64,000 nt of DNA, taken from assembly GCA_963281255.1 (NCBI GenBank), contig OY725504.1, positions 620,001 through 684,000 on the forward strand. Reading direction: 5' to 3'. The notes under the pieces were generated by a model. It saw only the letters and a list, made by a program, of their open reading frames with translations, was not told the origin of the DNA and made no database searches. The DNA is from Aphrocallistes beatrix. Its lineage: Eukaryota > Porifera > Hexactinellida > Sceptrulophora > Aphrocallistidae. Position 1 is the stretch's first letter. Each line of letters begins with the position of its first letter. The position numbers and the translations under genes were made by a program. Shown here one piece after another: positions 27,301 through 42,300 of this stretch.

Positions 27301-30300
27301 CGTACTAACCGAGTTCTACTTTATATCAAATTCGTTTACATTGCGATTTATTCGTGTGTTTTCTGACTTTTACTATATCGGATATATTTATCTCATAGCA
27401 CATAGGAAAGAGGTACTATTCATTGCGAGAAATTATTCAAACTTATTCCAAATGTTTATGGAAATTATGTACGTGAAATCGTCTCCCTAGCTCGAATTAA
27501 CATATTCAGGATAAGATCGCAATTTACAATACAAAATACAACAACCCACATCCCCAACATCAGAGCATACTTTGCTGTCGGCAGAATAAACATAATATCT
27601 TATCTGCTTCGTTCCTTGAATAAATAAATGGCTTATCTAGATGTAAAGAAGGAATTTGTCTCAGCTTAATAAATTCAAATTAACTTTGAATTAATTTAAA
27701 GCATTTTATCTTAGAAAGTTGTGAGTTGGAATTACAAAAAATGCAATTAGAAAAATTCCTTGGAATAAGATATGACTCAATACCCCTACCCAGCTACTTT
27801 CAAAACTATAAATTGATGTGACGTCGTATTGGGTAAGGACATCTAAAGATGCCATAAACACGTGTATCCTTAAAAAACCTCCGTAAACTATGGCACAACT
27901 ACACACAAGTATCAGGTAATAACTCACAGAGAATCTGTTCTGTCTATGTCTTTCGCTCCTAAGAGAATAGGATAAAATGATGATGATTACACAATGAACA
28001 ACTGTTACATAATGTCGCAATGCTGTTTGTAAGCAAGCTAGTACAGAAGGGACTAGGTTAAGAGGGACTTAAATGGCTTTGAACAAGCTTTAGTTTGAAG
28101 TTGGTCATCGTATCGAGTGTGTAGGTATAATGCATACCACTCTACCATCTTGGTTTTTGAGCAAGATGTAAATTTATGCAAATTATCTTGATTTCCTTTG
28201 AAAATATTTGCATATATTTATGGAAACCATTTGGTGAATAACATGTTATGAGGAGCACTGGAATCCTGCTGATCTAGCGTAGTTCAAGGTAATCAGACAA
28301 AAGAGTGGGGTGCATATGGAGACATTCAGGGACAATAGAACAGATGTAAAAGTATTGATTAAAAATACAAAGGTATTAATGAAACGAGGTATTTTATAAT
28401 TTCATTTTAATTAGTCTTAATGAGATAGAGGCGTGGTTATATGTGATAAGACTTGTTTCAATAATGTGAGCATTTTCAAAATACAGATAAAAGGTGTTCA
28501 AAGGAAACCTTTTCTAAATTTGGAATCTGCAATGAATTCATAATCAATTGTAAAAATTGAATATTAACTTTTCCAATTTTCAATAAGAAAATTGAAGTTA
28601 AATCAGGTAAATCCTGCCAATGAAGTCATTTCGAATATGACGCCGTAAACATATAAATACGTAGGACAACCCTTTATCTTTAAATCGAAATTATATCAAT
28701 CAAAAATGAACACCCAATTGACGCAAACATAATGAAATAATGTAATTGTTAGGTAATGAATACCTCTCTTGGATGTATCAGATGGAATGGACTTTGAAAG
28801 GATCTTAGGTTTGTACGGAATGAACTGTCCTTCCAATTCCCCATACAGCAACCCCATCACTGACTCTAGAACTCCGACGCTCAGTGTTTCTGAATTGTAA
28901 CTAGAAATTAACAGTCACTAAAAATAGAACAACTCTATGGCTTTTAAATGTATTAATAAAGCTTAAAAGTGAGCTGAGGAATGGGAAGTTTGGGAAATTA
29001 GCAGAAAAAGTGGTTAGATATTTTAAACCAGCGACCACTTTACTCTGAGAACAATGAAAAAGCGAGGAATTCGCTCTTAAATTTTAAAAATATTCTACTT
29101 AAAATTGCCGGCCCGAAGTAATGGTCTCAAATTTGGATCGCAATTCGAGATAAATTTACAAGAATTAAGCCGGAAACGTTGACAATCCAAGAAAACTTCA
29201 AGGCTATAAGATCTGTTTTCTAGTACAAAGTCGGAAAAAAAGCTTGCTAAACAAAAAAAGGACTACACCAAATTAAATGTTGCGGCCTACGCGTAGAGAA
29301 TCGCAATGGATTGGCTGGTGTAAGGCTGTGAACCTTACACACTGCGATTACTCAAGTATTTAAAAGTTGAGTTGTGCAGCATTGAAATGCAATTAACACT
29401 GGATTCATAAATCGACTTTGCATAATTAACATACGTGCAGAATACTAGTGTCATTGAATACGTAAGTATGATAGCGAATATTGCTTTCTCATAGAACCTA
29501 ATTGATATTCCTGTCATCTCTGGAAAACGAATGTGCATTTTAAAGGTGATAAAATACTTTAGGAGATATGCCATGTACAGGGCGATAGCATTTCACTGTA
29601 GATGACTTGAAAAATTGAATATTTGCTAACTTTAATGTAATTCACTACTAAGAGTGGGACACGTAGAATTCACACAGACAAGATAATCGCGTCGAATTAG
29701 AAGTTCCCTGAAAAGTTATATGACACAATTTCTATATCACATGCAAGTTTTAAAATGAACTGCATTTATAACTTCCTAGAGTATGTCATTGATTACTTTA
29801 TTTCATTTGATTCGCGGTTTTTCCGTTGGGAGGGATGCGATGGCTTCACGGCCAATAAGCAATAACGTAGATGTCCACCCTTAACCTGACCAGTTGGCTG
29901 AAATAAAGATAAGAGATATCTCGTTTGAACCTAGCACAGTACATTCTAGTGCAAATACAATCTCCCTTGGTCTAGTCTGCGGTGGCTATACCTCAAAACA
30001 GATAGCCAATGCAATCATTCAGAATGTTAGTTACAGAATTTTTATCGGTTTTTTTTGTCGCTAGGTTATGTAATCTATTGGACAATAACGACTCGACTAT
30101 TTGAGTGGTATGTCGTAGTATTTGAAGTGTGTAAGCATATACTATATATTACACTGAACTGAGAAAAAAGGAAATGTTTTAGGGGGAATCAATTATGATG
30201 AAATTTCACGCCTAAATGAGTAATATTAAACAAAGAAGAGATGATGAAAGAATAATCAGAAAAATCTATTCAAGGTTTGCATGCAGAAGTTCATAATACA

Positions 30301-33300
30301 ACAAGCGCAATCGCTAACAAAAGCCTTACTTTGATAAAATAGAATAGAGTGGTTTGTAAGTTTCATGTTTCGAAAAGAGTTCAACTCTTTCAAATATTTA
30401 TGCGATGCAAAAATTTATGTCGAATATTTGAACACAATTCGATCGGAAAGGGTTAATTGATCAGGATAATTATACTTGTATCCGAAGCGCAATCTTTCAC
30501 TAATTTGTTGAGCTTACAAATTCGGGAGAAAAGGACTGTGAAGCTAGACTTAGCTTGTGATTTCAAGGAAAGATTGAATGCTGGGAGCCAAATGAAATAG
30601 CGATAATCACACAAGTATAATTTCTGATTTCTAATTTCTAAGAGAGCAGAAATGCAACTTGATACAAAGTTAGGATGAGACGAACAATTTATTTCTACTC
30701 CAACTTCTAAAAGTAACAGATCCATTCGACTATCGATTCCAGCATAATTGCACTTGAGGTAAGACAATTAAAATCAAATTCACGCTTCCTTTAGCACGAT
30801 TAAGCAGATGGACACGAGGATACAAAGCTAATTGGTTCTAAATGCTTCCAGGAACAAGAACATATGGCACACAAATTAGAGATTATGGGTTCACTCAGCT
30901 GTGGGAGAGGTTTGACAGAATGTTGTGTACTCTTTCCAAAAGATTTACACGAATTAACGATAAGTCGATTATTAATTTGATAATTTTGCTCAAACAATTT
31001 TAGGTATAAAAGAGAGTAGATTAAGGATAAATTAAAAATTCGCAAATTGATAAGTAACGAAAAAATCTTATAAAATCCTTTTCAAAGGAATAATTCACAA
31101 AATCCTGTGATCAATAATAAAGTAATCTACTAAAATAGTACAAATATACAGTCGACTCGACTCCGCTTAATTGGAACAGGTCTCCAGGAACGGAATTGTT
31201 CCCGTACATATTAAATAATACTAAAGTATTCGGTTAATTGGGAACTCCGCTTAATCGGGACAAAATGTCCCCGAATAAGGGGATCATCTGTACGAGTCTG
31301 AAATGAAATCGGTTGCAACAACCTAAAACTCGCCGAAGTCCAGATAATCGAGGTTCAAAGGTATTAGTTTTTGAAAGCTAATTCATAATCCAAATCGACA
31401 ATATTCCAAATGGATGAGATTAAAAGAGATAACTTAAACAAGATTCCAAGTAATTAAGCTTTGATTTGAATTCACTCAACACAAAAAAAGTGTGTAAACA
31501 AAAAAGAAGAATTAAAATCGTAATTTAATGACATACATATTTACATATAGTCAGTTATAGCAATAAGACATTTTGAAAAGATAAACTAATTTGAGTTAAT
31601 TCGATAATAAGCTTTCCTAATTGCGTGGAATTGGAACAAACTTTAGAAGTATAAAGAAAAATTATCTACATCAAAATAAACGATTTCCCTAGCGGCAACT
31701 GAATGGAGATAAATTCACGTTAGATTATCACGGCAGTTTACTATCTGAGAAGATGTACATCCACTCTGCACCTGAATCAATACCATAAGGACGAATCCTT
31801 TGATTTAGAGATGAAAAAGGCTAGAGTTATCTCCACCATTCAACACAATACATTACTACAATATTAAATTTCTGCTATAGCACTACACAGTAATGAGCTC
31901 ACCCAATCACTGCGATTATGTAATAGAAGAGCAGAGCCGCTATGTTACGAATGCATCTTTCCAGTTTGTTGTCTACTGGGAAGGGGAGGGGTAGTTTGGT
32001 GCTGATTATGCCTGTGGAGAAAGGTTTAAGGTAGAAGTATGTCTAGCAAACAAAAGTAGAAATAAATATACGAATAATCGTGAGAAGAAGTGTGTAGCAA
32101 TGAGGAAGAAGGACATTTCTTTGGAAGAATACTTGGTCTCACACAATAACTGCTGAGTTCTTAATAGGGATAATTCGGTACACTAGAACCTAGCGTATCT
32201 ACTGGTTAACAAATCTGAATAAATTACAGTCGACTCTGCTTAATAGGATCACCGTTTAATCGGGTCACCGCTTAATCGGGCCACTTTTGGTAGGACGGAA
32301 TAGCTCTCACACATAGAAGCTAATATAAAACATCTTCGGTTAATGGGGTTCTCCACTTAATCGGGGAAAAATGTCCCTATTAAGCGGAGTCGACTGTATA
32401 TTTACTCTAAAATGCGTTGATACATCATAAAGTCGAAAATTTGTCTCATTAGACATAGTTACGCAGCCAAAGGGAAGAAATTTCCGTATAAATCTATGTG
32501 AAAATTGATGAGAAGTGATAGTAGTCACACTATCTTGTCCTTCCTTATTTTTTACTGATAAATTCATCGCTTTCTCACTATCCCTCATTTAAAATACAAT
32601 CTTAGAGCAGCTGTAGCGGCTATTATAATAGGCAATACAGCGTATACACCTGGGAGTAATTGGAGTCAAATTTCTCATTGGCTAAAATAACCAGATGATC
32701 CTCAAAGAAATATTTAAAACAGGTTAGGAGAAAGCATATGGAGGTTGAGGTCAGTACAATTGAAGAGCGTAGATCGAGTATGACCTGATCTCTCACTGTT
32801 CTGAGCTCAGATTACGTGGGTAGATTTCTGGGCACTTTTGCATGGCAGAGGAGATAGCACTGGGTTGTAATTAAAGTAGGGGGAGGGATTTAGTACGGCT
32901 AAAACTTTGAAGTAAAATGGAATTTTCAAATGTTATGTTTATGAGCCAGAAAGTAATCGGGAGATTCAGGATCGATGAGACGATACAGGAGATAAGAAGT
33001 ATTTTAAGCCTGCACACAAAATATAGTTGATAAAGCTTCAAAGGGTTGGTAATTTAACTTGTATAGGAAACTCAAGTTAGACTCAGATAGTACAGCATGA
33101 GGCTGTGCACTCTAATACTTAATTAATAGTGCCATCTGTACGGAAATGAGGGGATTAGACAGTCGAATTGTCTATACAGGACAAAAACAGGAAAACACTT
33201 TTGAACAAAAACCAATTAATTTATGCATCCTATTTGGGGTTTTGCACTCTTCTAAAACATTTTCGTTAGATCTATAACTTTCTCATAGATACACGAAGTA

Positions 33301-36300
33301 ACGATAGGATGCTATAAAGCTTTTGGATTTTTTGGTAAAAAATTAAAATACCCATCTGTACAAAATTGAGATAAAAGACAATTATTCAAAAGTTTACCAG
33401 AGAGTTCTGCTAGAACAGAGAGAATCTGAGGAGAGCAAACTTCGTTAACATCTGAGCATTGGACCTTTCCTTGCAACCAAGACATGTTGATAACCAGATC
33501 AAGGTAAAGTGGAACCTTTTCCTTCTCAACTAGAGAATAAAATTTATAAAAGTCTATAATTGGAAAATATCTAATCTATACAAATCTATAATTGAAACAC
33601 AGTCGACTCCGCTTAATCGGGTCACTTTTAGCAGGACCGGAATAGCTTCCACACATAGAAATTAATACAAAATATTTTCGGTTACTACGGTTCTCCGCTT
33701 AATCGGGGAAAAATGTCCTCTGACCGATGTGACCCTATTAAGCGGAGTCGACTGTAAATCTAAACCACAGAGTGATTGATATGAGACATAGTTTCTATGC
33801 TAATCAATTGTGTTTGATAAAATAGGTGTGAATTTGTCCAGTAGTAAAAATGACTGGAAAGTGTACAAATATATATGTTATGGCTGGAAGTTCAATCCAA
33901 ACTAGTAGTGAAATTGCTTGCTGTTATTCGCTTAAAAAGTCCTAATTAGACAATATTTTTAATTATTAGAAAAGATGAGGTGGAAAGATTTGCGATGATA
34001 GAACTAATAGGAGATATTGGTAACATTAAAAAATAACTGAGTGTAAAGAAAAACATTAAATATATTAATCATGCCATAATAAGATTAATCATGGCTAATG
34101 TTACTAAGAGACACTGATTGCACTGGGATAATATAACACTGCATTAGTTCGAACTCTGAAAGTTGTCATTCGCTCGACTCGGTTTTTAGTGGAGCTCTTC
34201 CCTTAAAGGAAATTTTATTTTTGCCTCAGAGCAAATAAATGGTCATTGATGGAACATAGGCATGAATAGAATATTCTACTTATATATTAGGTGGTGGAGG
34301 TATGTGAGAAAGTAGTGAACTAATCAAACGAGTGAAATGCAATTTACCAAGGGAGTATATAGGAGCACGAGATGAAATTTTGGTTTGAGACTAGGAGCGT
34401 CTCTCTGGATCCCATGGAGGGATGTATAATGCCCTGATTTCAACATCTATATAATGAACAGTATTTGGCAAGAAATCCATAAAGAAAACTGTACTAATTT
34501 GCAGTATCATTTATGTTAAATCTAAATCTACACGTAATAAGTTAGAAAGCAACAGTCATTTGAGAATGCTCCAGTCTCCATCAACACTCGTTGGGAAGCG
34601 AAATAATTGTTGGATTGACGAACTGTCGGATTATGCAGTACAGATTGCATGGTATGAAGCAGATTATACAGGTGAGGTTCCACCGTATTATAAAAAGCAT
34701 CTACATGGACACTTTTGTAATTTGAAAGATTGTTTATCGAATCGCTTGGGTGGGCACATTCCATTTGTATACAAAGATAAAAAGTCATCAAAACTTTATC
34801 TACTATATCCCATTACATATGGACAAATAGCCTTTTTCAGCATTCTTGAGATTTTATTTCTAGAAATACGTAATGTTTGATATCGCACCTGTTGATATCA
34901 GAGTATTCACATTTACAAACGCGATATCTATCTGATAGTGTTTATCTAAATCCGATTGAATATTTATTAAGTAAAACTAAAACTTGGACAGATAAGATGA
35001 TCTAATCTACATATTTCACAATTTATTACAAAGGTGAAATTTAAACTAGCCCAAATTAACAATATCTGCTTCTTCACTATTGTGAGGCTCTTCTTGGCAA
35101 AAGTATGTTTGCAATTTCACAGTATCGATAACAGATTTTTATACAAATATTTGCCCAAGTTCGTTTGGATCAAATAGGTTCGTTTTGAATTGTCATACCA
35201 TAGCTTACTTACTCATCAATAAATCACAACTTGGATAGATAAGATACTACAATCTACATATTTTTACAATTTAACACGAAGACTAAAAGTCATAAATAGC
35301 TAAAAGAGCCCTTTTACAACGAAAATAGGTCTCTTCATCAGTCTCGAGATCATTTACTATCTTGCACTGCTGATAGTACATTTTTCCTTCCCATAACTAC
35401 ATTTCATATCCACATACATCTATACTTCTACTTGGACTCACAACACATCCAAGTGATGATGTAATTTGCAATTGAATTTATGAGAAAAATTTGCCAAAAA
35501 TCTGATGGATCCTTATTAGTATAAGCAACTTTTGAATGAAGTGTGCCAGTTTATCTATAATGTCAACATATTTATGAGCTTGTGTGCCAGTGGCAAGCCT
35601 GTCTACTATAAGTGTCGGTCTGTAGACCTATATTTATTTTCAACTCCGCGTGCCATCAATTTAATGCTCGCATGCCATAGGTTGCCGACCCCTGATATAC
35701 GTTATCATCATGATATACAGTGCAGTTATAACGGAACCCTCAGGATATCGATTCTACTTCATTCCAAGCTCCACTTGTTTAACATTAATAATGATATAAC
35801 CGGACCAAAAAATTGTGTTATATCCACGATCCGACTTGTTATCCCAGGAATTGACAGGGCGTACTGATTCATAATAGATCTACAAACATATTTATCATTT
35901 CGTAGGATCAGGATTTATTCTTTGATTTTTAGTCAGATTAAAAAAAAGTATGTATCATATTCTGGTTCTAGCACGTGCATATTAAAGAGGTGATTTAGCT
36001 GCATTTTCAATTAGGTTTTTATCAGTGCAACCACCCTTGTTAAAATTTTAAAATTTAATTATGAAAATAGGTACGATGTACAAAATTTTGATATCATGTG
36101 ATGCACCAATCAACCGTACCGTCTCTGAAGTGCAATATCTGATGAGAGAACAACTTGTACATACGCATGTTACATCACGCAAACCAAGTAGCTCAACCTT
36201 AGATTGAAAGTCTAACTCCACAACACGAAAAAAGTACAGCAATTTAAGTCGATACACTACCACAATCTATATTTATAATATTGAATTTCAAAGCATGCCA

Positions 36301-39300
36301 CACACAACTCGAAACACAACATATTGTTTTCTCAGCAGTCAACACCGTAATTCAACCACCGAAAAAGTGATTCGCATGTAATCTACCAAAACGACAAAGA
36401 AAGGTCGATCATAATGAACCGTCACGGGAAGGGAGTGACAATTTCTGATTTTGTATAATAAATAGATTAGTAATCAGAAGTTTTTCTCTATCGATTAGTC
36501 AGTAAAAAAGATCTTACAGGAACAACTAAAATGGGCGGAACAGTCTTGTATTAATACCTAACGACAGGAATGAATGGAACTGTTTGAAAGTGTTTTATTC
36601 TAGGTTTCACCACCAACAAATATTAACTGATCATACTTAACACGGATAAATCATCATTTGGGTAATCTTGACCTGACAATAAAACTCCCAAGAGTTGAGT
36701 GTATATATTGTCATCTCATCTAGAAAAGTTCTCGAATGTAACCCCGCTTAATCTAAAGAAAGCCGACATCCTTTTTGGCTTCACCTTCCCTCTAGTTGAT
36801 AAATTCAGGTACAATGTTTTGGCATAACAATTAACAAACCGGCTTTAGTGCATGCTTTAGCTGCCTGCGCAATCTGTTTGAAAACGTAGGAGAGAATCTT
36901 ATTGAAGGCTGAGCGTATTTTCAGCTGAAGATCTCGAGGAGCTGATGAGATGTTTCCCTAAACAAGAAACTCAATTCTTCACAAGATCAATAGATGTATA
37001 TCTTATGTATTAAAACTCGATGTTGTTTTCTTTGGTTTTTTTTGTGCAAGTTGATTGAGGAACTGGAAGGTGCTAGAAATGTCAATTTTGACACACAGGT
37101 AAATAAGAATTAGTGAACAAGGGAGTTCGAAGATCTAATATGCGAAAGCTTTACACCTCGCCGAGATAGGTGACAAATTGTGCCGACCAATGAAGTTCGA
37201 TTATTTTATAATACAAATACATTGGGAAGCGCGCTTGTACGTAATAATACTATAATTAGTACCAATCCTTATTATCAATTACGCATATAATTGTCAATTA
37301 AAAATTAAAAATATAAATTTCACTCAATACATGGAAGTATCATGGTCGCATTTTCGACAATTCCGTAAATAATGAATATTTAGAAAATAATTTATGTATC
37401 AATTTAAATCCAATAAATGCGTAAATATTAATAAAATCATTATGTCGAAGAATAAAAGCAAGTTTGGATAATTTGTGGGTAATTCGAGCTTTCAGAGATC
37501 ACATAATAAATTAGGAATACATTATCTTGTGTCAAACAATCAAACTATGACCATGCTAATGCGGCTTTGATCTTAACGATGCAGGCTGGTACAACACTTC
37601 GCAATGAAAAAAAATCGCTTATATTGGACCCACGTATTATGAAAGAGCATGCTCCTAACTCACTAAACGGTGTAGAGCTATAAATATTTAATGAGAAAAT
37701 TACAAGTCAGTAATAGAGTGGTTGCATCAAAATTTATCGCTATAGAGTTCATTTGTATGGTAAGTAGCAACAAGATATTTATGTCGACCCAAACTTTTAC
37801 AGTTATAATTTTAACAGATCTGTGATATGCTGATTATCAATCAATTTCAGAACAAGGTGTAAAATAATCGTAAAAAAAACTAAGGAGTCTGGAGGATTCT
37901 AAATTAGAAAACGCAAATCTTATCAGTTTAAGAATTTGGACTGAGATGTATTCTTCTGAATGCGTCATTTAAATTCCAGTGCCAATAATGACCCCAAAAT
38001 ACTCAGTTAGATTCTTATAATTAAGTGCAGAATTGTTGTACTGTATCTACGAAGATAAATTGGAAACGATATGATGACAGCTTTGCGCCAGATAATATTA
38101 ATATAATCTCTCTTATAGTGAATTTCAGTCTATTATAGTTTTAAACCAAAATCTTAATGAAAATTCTGATAACTTTGAATCAACTCATTCAATCTTGAAA
38201 TTAGAGAGCTCATTCATAACTCATCGCACGTAGCCATTACATCTTGGCATTTTCATAATGTTTGTGGTGGAGAGTTAGAAACCTCGAAAGTAAACGCAAA
38301 TAAAGAAAAACACACACATCAGAAAAGAGTTTTATCACAACAACACTCGTGGCCTGAACTTTACGGAGAGATAAACCAAATATGTTTGTGCAGGATTAGG
38401 ATTAGTTGCAAAGACCTGATTGGATATTGACTTCTATTCCAAGCATGTGGCATAGCTTTCAGTGTCTCTGAGAAGTACGAATACTTTACTCTTATCGCAA
38501 TAGATACGTATTGAAACCAATATTGTGCAAATAAATGGGAAGTTTATATTGACTAAATATGTCTATGGAATTTTAGCATTCGTTATACGTGAATTTATAT
38601 AATTTATGCGCAGTTAGGCATCCACTTTCTAGGAGATAGTAGAGGTCTTCTGGTATGCATTAGCATTTTAGTAAATTTGAGATATCAGAAAATGAATAAT
38701 AAGTTCTATGAATATTCACCATACCATGACAACGAAAGGCATCCTTTGGAATCCATGCAATCCAGAGTTCCCGAGTATGCTAGTCTGTAAAAGTCGGAAG
38801 GCGGTCGGATGCATTGAGCTGAGCTGAGTCAGGGGTTTGTTCCCTCGACCCAGAAGGATTGTCTGGACAAGCTTGATAGCGTCCAACCGTAGCTAAAAAT
38901 AGAAATTAACATTGATGAAACTGATCCAATTGTTTGATACGATACAGAGTCAAAATAGAAAACCGATCAAATTAACATTTTCAAAGATGACTTCTGTGTT
39001 CTGTGAATTAGGTTACTCAGGTATGCGTTGTGTCTACTTAAAATTTGAATATTATGTTGTAACATTATTCTTACATGGTAAACAGAGACATGCCCTGATC
39101 AATATCATTTAATGTCTACCAGGTGCCATGATGCATTCTCCCCGGGTGTGGAGGTATAACAAGGAGCCGATATCTCTGATTTATTTGCATAATTCCATCT
39201 AAATTCGCCCATTCAAGTTTGCATAGAAGATTCAAAATTCAATTGAGTTTCAGTTGCAGCTCGTATTAGGTCTCATTCAGAAAAGGTGCACGTAAGAAAT

Positions 39301-42300
39301 AAATATAAATTCTTACTTAGTATTAGTAGATTGTGTAATAACATTAGGTGTGTGTTAATTCTTGACTTCGCGGCGTAAGTTTAAATTTACTGGCACATAA
39401 TTATGTAATTATTAACAGAAACTATTCTACAAAAAAAGATTGAAAATTTAATGAACATTGAGAAAGTTTGAGGTTAAAGTTATTCAATATTGAAATGCTA
39501 CCTCAATTACATAGATGAGCAGGCAACCGTTGGAGAAAAATGATATGTCAACAAAATTTTGACAAAGTTTTTTATAATTTGAGGTCTTACAACAAAGGTT
39601 TTGTGGGGTGACAATATCAGCAGAGGTAGTGATGCAAGACATTTTCATAAATGTTGAAACAATTAGTCAACAAATTGAGCAACTAAGGCAAGGGTTGAGT
39701 GCATGTGATAGCATAATTACCATAACTGCTGGCACGGAAATCTTTTGAAATTTCAGATTTTTTTTGAAAAGTTAACCCCCGGATCATCTGACAAGGGCCA
39801 TAATTTGGTCTGTTGAATGGAGAGTCACCACACAATTTAGATTTGATTATGAGAGCACAATCAGCCAATGAACTCAGCAGAGAGATTTTCTGAGATAAAA
39901 CTATTGACTTTCCAGTAACCGATGACGCTACTACCTCCCACTATGTAATGGCCTCTTTTGCATGCAAACACAAGATTTTTCGAAGGAATTGTATTTAAAG
40001 TTTATAATAAAGTTTAGGAAACTTTAAAGACAGTTGACTCCAATAGATCCACATCGGTCAGAGAGTAATTTGGCCCGATTAAGAACCCCATTAATAACCG
40101 AAAAAAGTTGTTAGCTACTATTGGTATGATTATGTTCCTAAATGAAATGGCCCGATTAACCGATCGGTCTCATTAACCAGTGGCTCTATTAAGCGGAGTA
40201 TTCTGTAATTAAATACTGATCGAACTCACTTCTGCTCGTTTTTTCTGCCTAATTAAAGAGAACACAACATGTTCTAGCATGGCCCCATCTCTCTCACACC
40301 CCGTACGTGTAGCTTCCACCAGTGTGCTCGGGGCAGAAGTGAGGTCCTCCTTAAAATGAGCAGACTTGTACAACTCTATCGGTTCCATTAAGAACTCAGT
40401 GATGACTGAGATTATGGTTGATGCTGCAGAGGTGTGTGTTGATTGATCAGCTGATTTATAGGTATTTTTAGCTTGGAAGTAGACAGTGAAAGGGTCAAGT
40501 AGAGGTTCTTTATTTGACTAAACATAGATATAGTACGTCATAATTAAATTATGAAACAGAGAGTATTGGAATCCTACAATGTAGAAATAAAAAAATTGCA
40601 TCGTACCGATTCGTACGTATGTATATAATCATATAGTCTAAAAATAAATTATTTTGTCGATAGAATTTCATGTTTGCACCTAGAACGAAACAGAAGTCAT
40701 CAGGACACTCCACACTAACGAACTGAGGTGTTAATTGCATAATAAGAGAACCTGATTCGCTGGAGCATCAGAAGTTTTAACTGGAAATTTCGGAGATGTC
40801 TTCTGAGAAAGTTTGATTTGTTTTTTGCTTCCGTCTTTTGTAGAACTCTAAAGAAATTTGTAAAATGATTACAAATAAAAAAGGTTTGTCTGACTACCTT
40901 AAACCACAGCATGAACAAGTTCATGAAAGTTCAGACGAGCCCTGCCTATTTGGTTTCAAGTATAACTAAGCTACCCCACAAACATTAAACTATAAGTATG
41001 TGCTAAATTATGTATACATTTAAGCCAAAAATAATCAAAGGATTGATTCTTGAATATAAAATTTCCTGAGTTTAGAGACAAAGGTAGTTTAGAACAATCG
41101 TTACCTTTAACATACAGTTAGTTTTTTCCGTTACACGCATTTTTTCCCGGAGGGAAGCATTATAAATATTCAAATCTCCATTTTCTTCCTAAAATCTTAA
41201 TATTTTATTCACACACTTTAGAACAATTCGATTTGAACTTTCATTTTGCAGTCCAGAGAATACAGCACACAGCATGAAGCTAAGGTAAGTACTAGATTAC
41301 TCAAAAAGTATAAATAGAGACTTTTCATAGCTAAAAGCAATACAAAATCTGATCCAATCTAATAATCCAATAGGAAATCTAAAATAATACTATTCAAAAG
41401 TATTGTGAAGAAAATGAGTGACACGAAACAAAATTCGCAAGGTTTGATGACAATAACAAACAAACATGTTGTTTACGCACCCATGAACGAGACTGCATTC
41501 ATACCCAACAAAAGATGGCGCCTAAACACGATCAATAGTATCGAGTGTGATAAAAATAGCATCAAATTTGAAATCGAAGATGAGAACATTGCATTTGAGA
41601 TGGAAAAACCTAACAAGGTAGCGAAAATTGTGAAAAAACAAAAGAAAAAGATGCAAGAAAAGGAGAAAAAGCGAGATTCTCAACGAGGAAAAGAGAACAT
41701 GGCAGTAATGAGGAGACGCAAGAGTGTGGAAACAATTGTACAAAAAGTTGTAACAAATGTTAAACCACAAACAAGATTGACACGAAGAAACTCCGTCATT
41801 GAACACGTTGACAAGCACAGTTTCCCAATGGTGGAATCCAGAAGCATCGTGAGAACTGATAGACGGACAATGGCACTGCCGCCAGAGCCAAAGGATAGTC
41901 CATACTGCAACATCAGAGGACGACAAATGGGACGCAGCAACACCCACTTGGAGCCACTTTCTGAATCAAATGGACATAACACCTTCCTGCGACACCAATC
42001 ACTACCACCTTGTTCCGATAAACAATCTTACGGAGCTTCACTAACACCCACACTGGAAGAGAACTACAGCTACTCCAGCGGACTTTCATCCTCCGAAGAT
42101 GACTTCACCGACCTTAAGTCGATGGAAGACATCATCAATGATCGTAAGATCAAGCTAGAAAGTTTGAAAAAGCGAAAGTCATCGGACGATGAGGAAATAG
42201 AAGATGGAGACTATGTTGAAATGATAAAGTTCTCGAGTGGAAGCGGAGAATCGGTGGACAGTGTAGAATTCCATGATGCGATCTACGGGAACATCACAAA

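Larger units (their letters stand above)
28901..36839 (-). other. HERC1: HERC1 introns around exons 30-33, mostly unique AT-rich DNA
   Basis: Apart from exons 31 and 32 this stretch holds MITEs (31149, 32227, 33600), a hAT fragment (35575) and a small hairpin (29299-29349). Open frames at 30453-30767, 34528-34880 and 35532-35867 have no recognisable content. Confidence 0.7.

Noticed and set aside
27706-28020. Minus-strand hydrophobic 104-codon ORF
   Set aside because: Hydrophobic bias is expected from AT-rich sequence; not in phase with HERC1 exons 33 and 34.
29281-29350. tRNA-like gene
   Set aside because: It has a hairpin, but no A/B box pair, no anticodon arm geometry and no acceptor stem. 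No convincing tRNA or rRNA was found anywhere in the window.
35532-35867. Plus-strand 111-codon ORF
   Set aside because: Overlaps the decayed hAT fragment and another repeat; no transposase motif.
41522-41982. Two minus-strand ORFs of 100-141 codons
   Set aside because: Shadows of the nested docking gene on the plus strand; low-complexity, with no domain.
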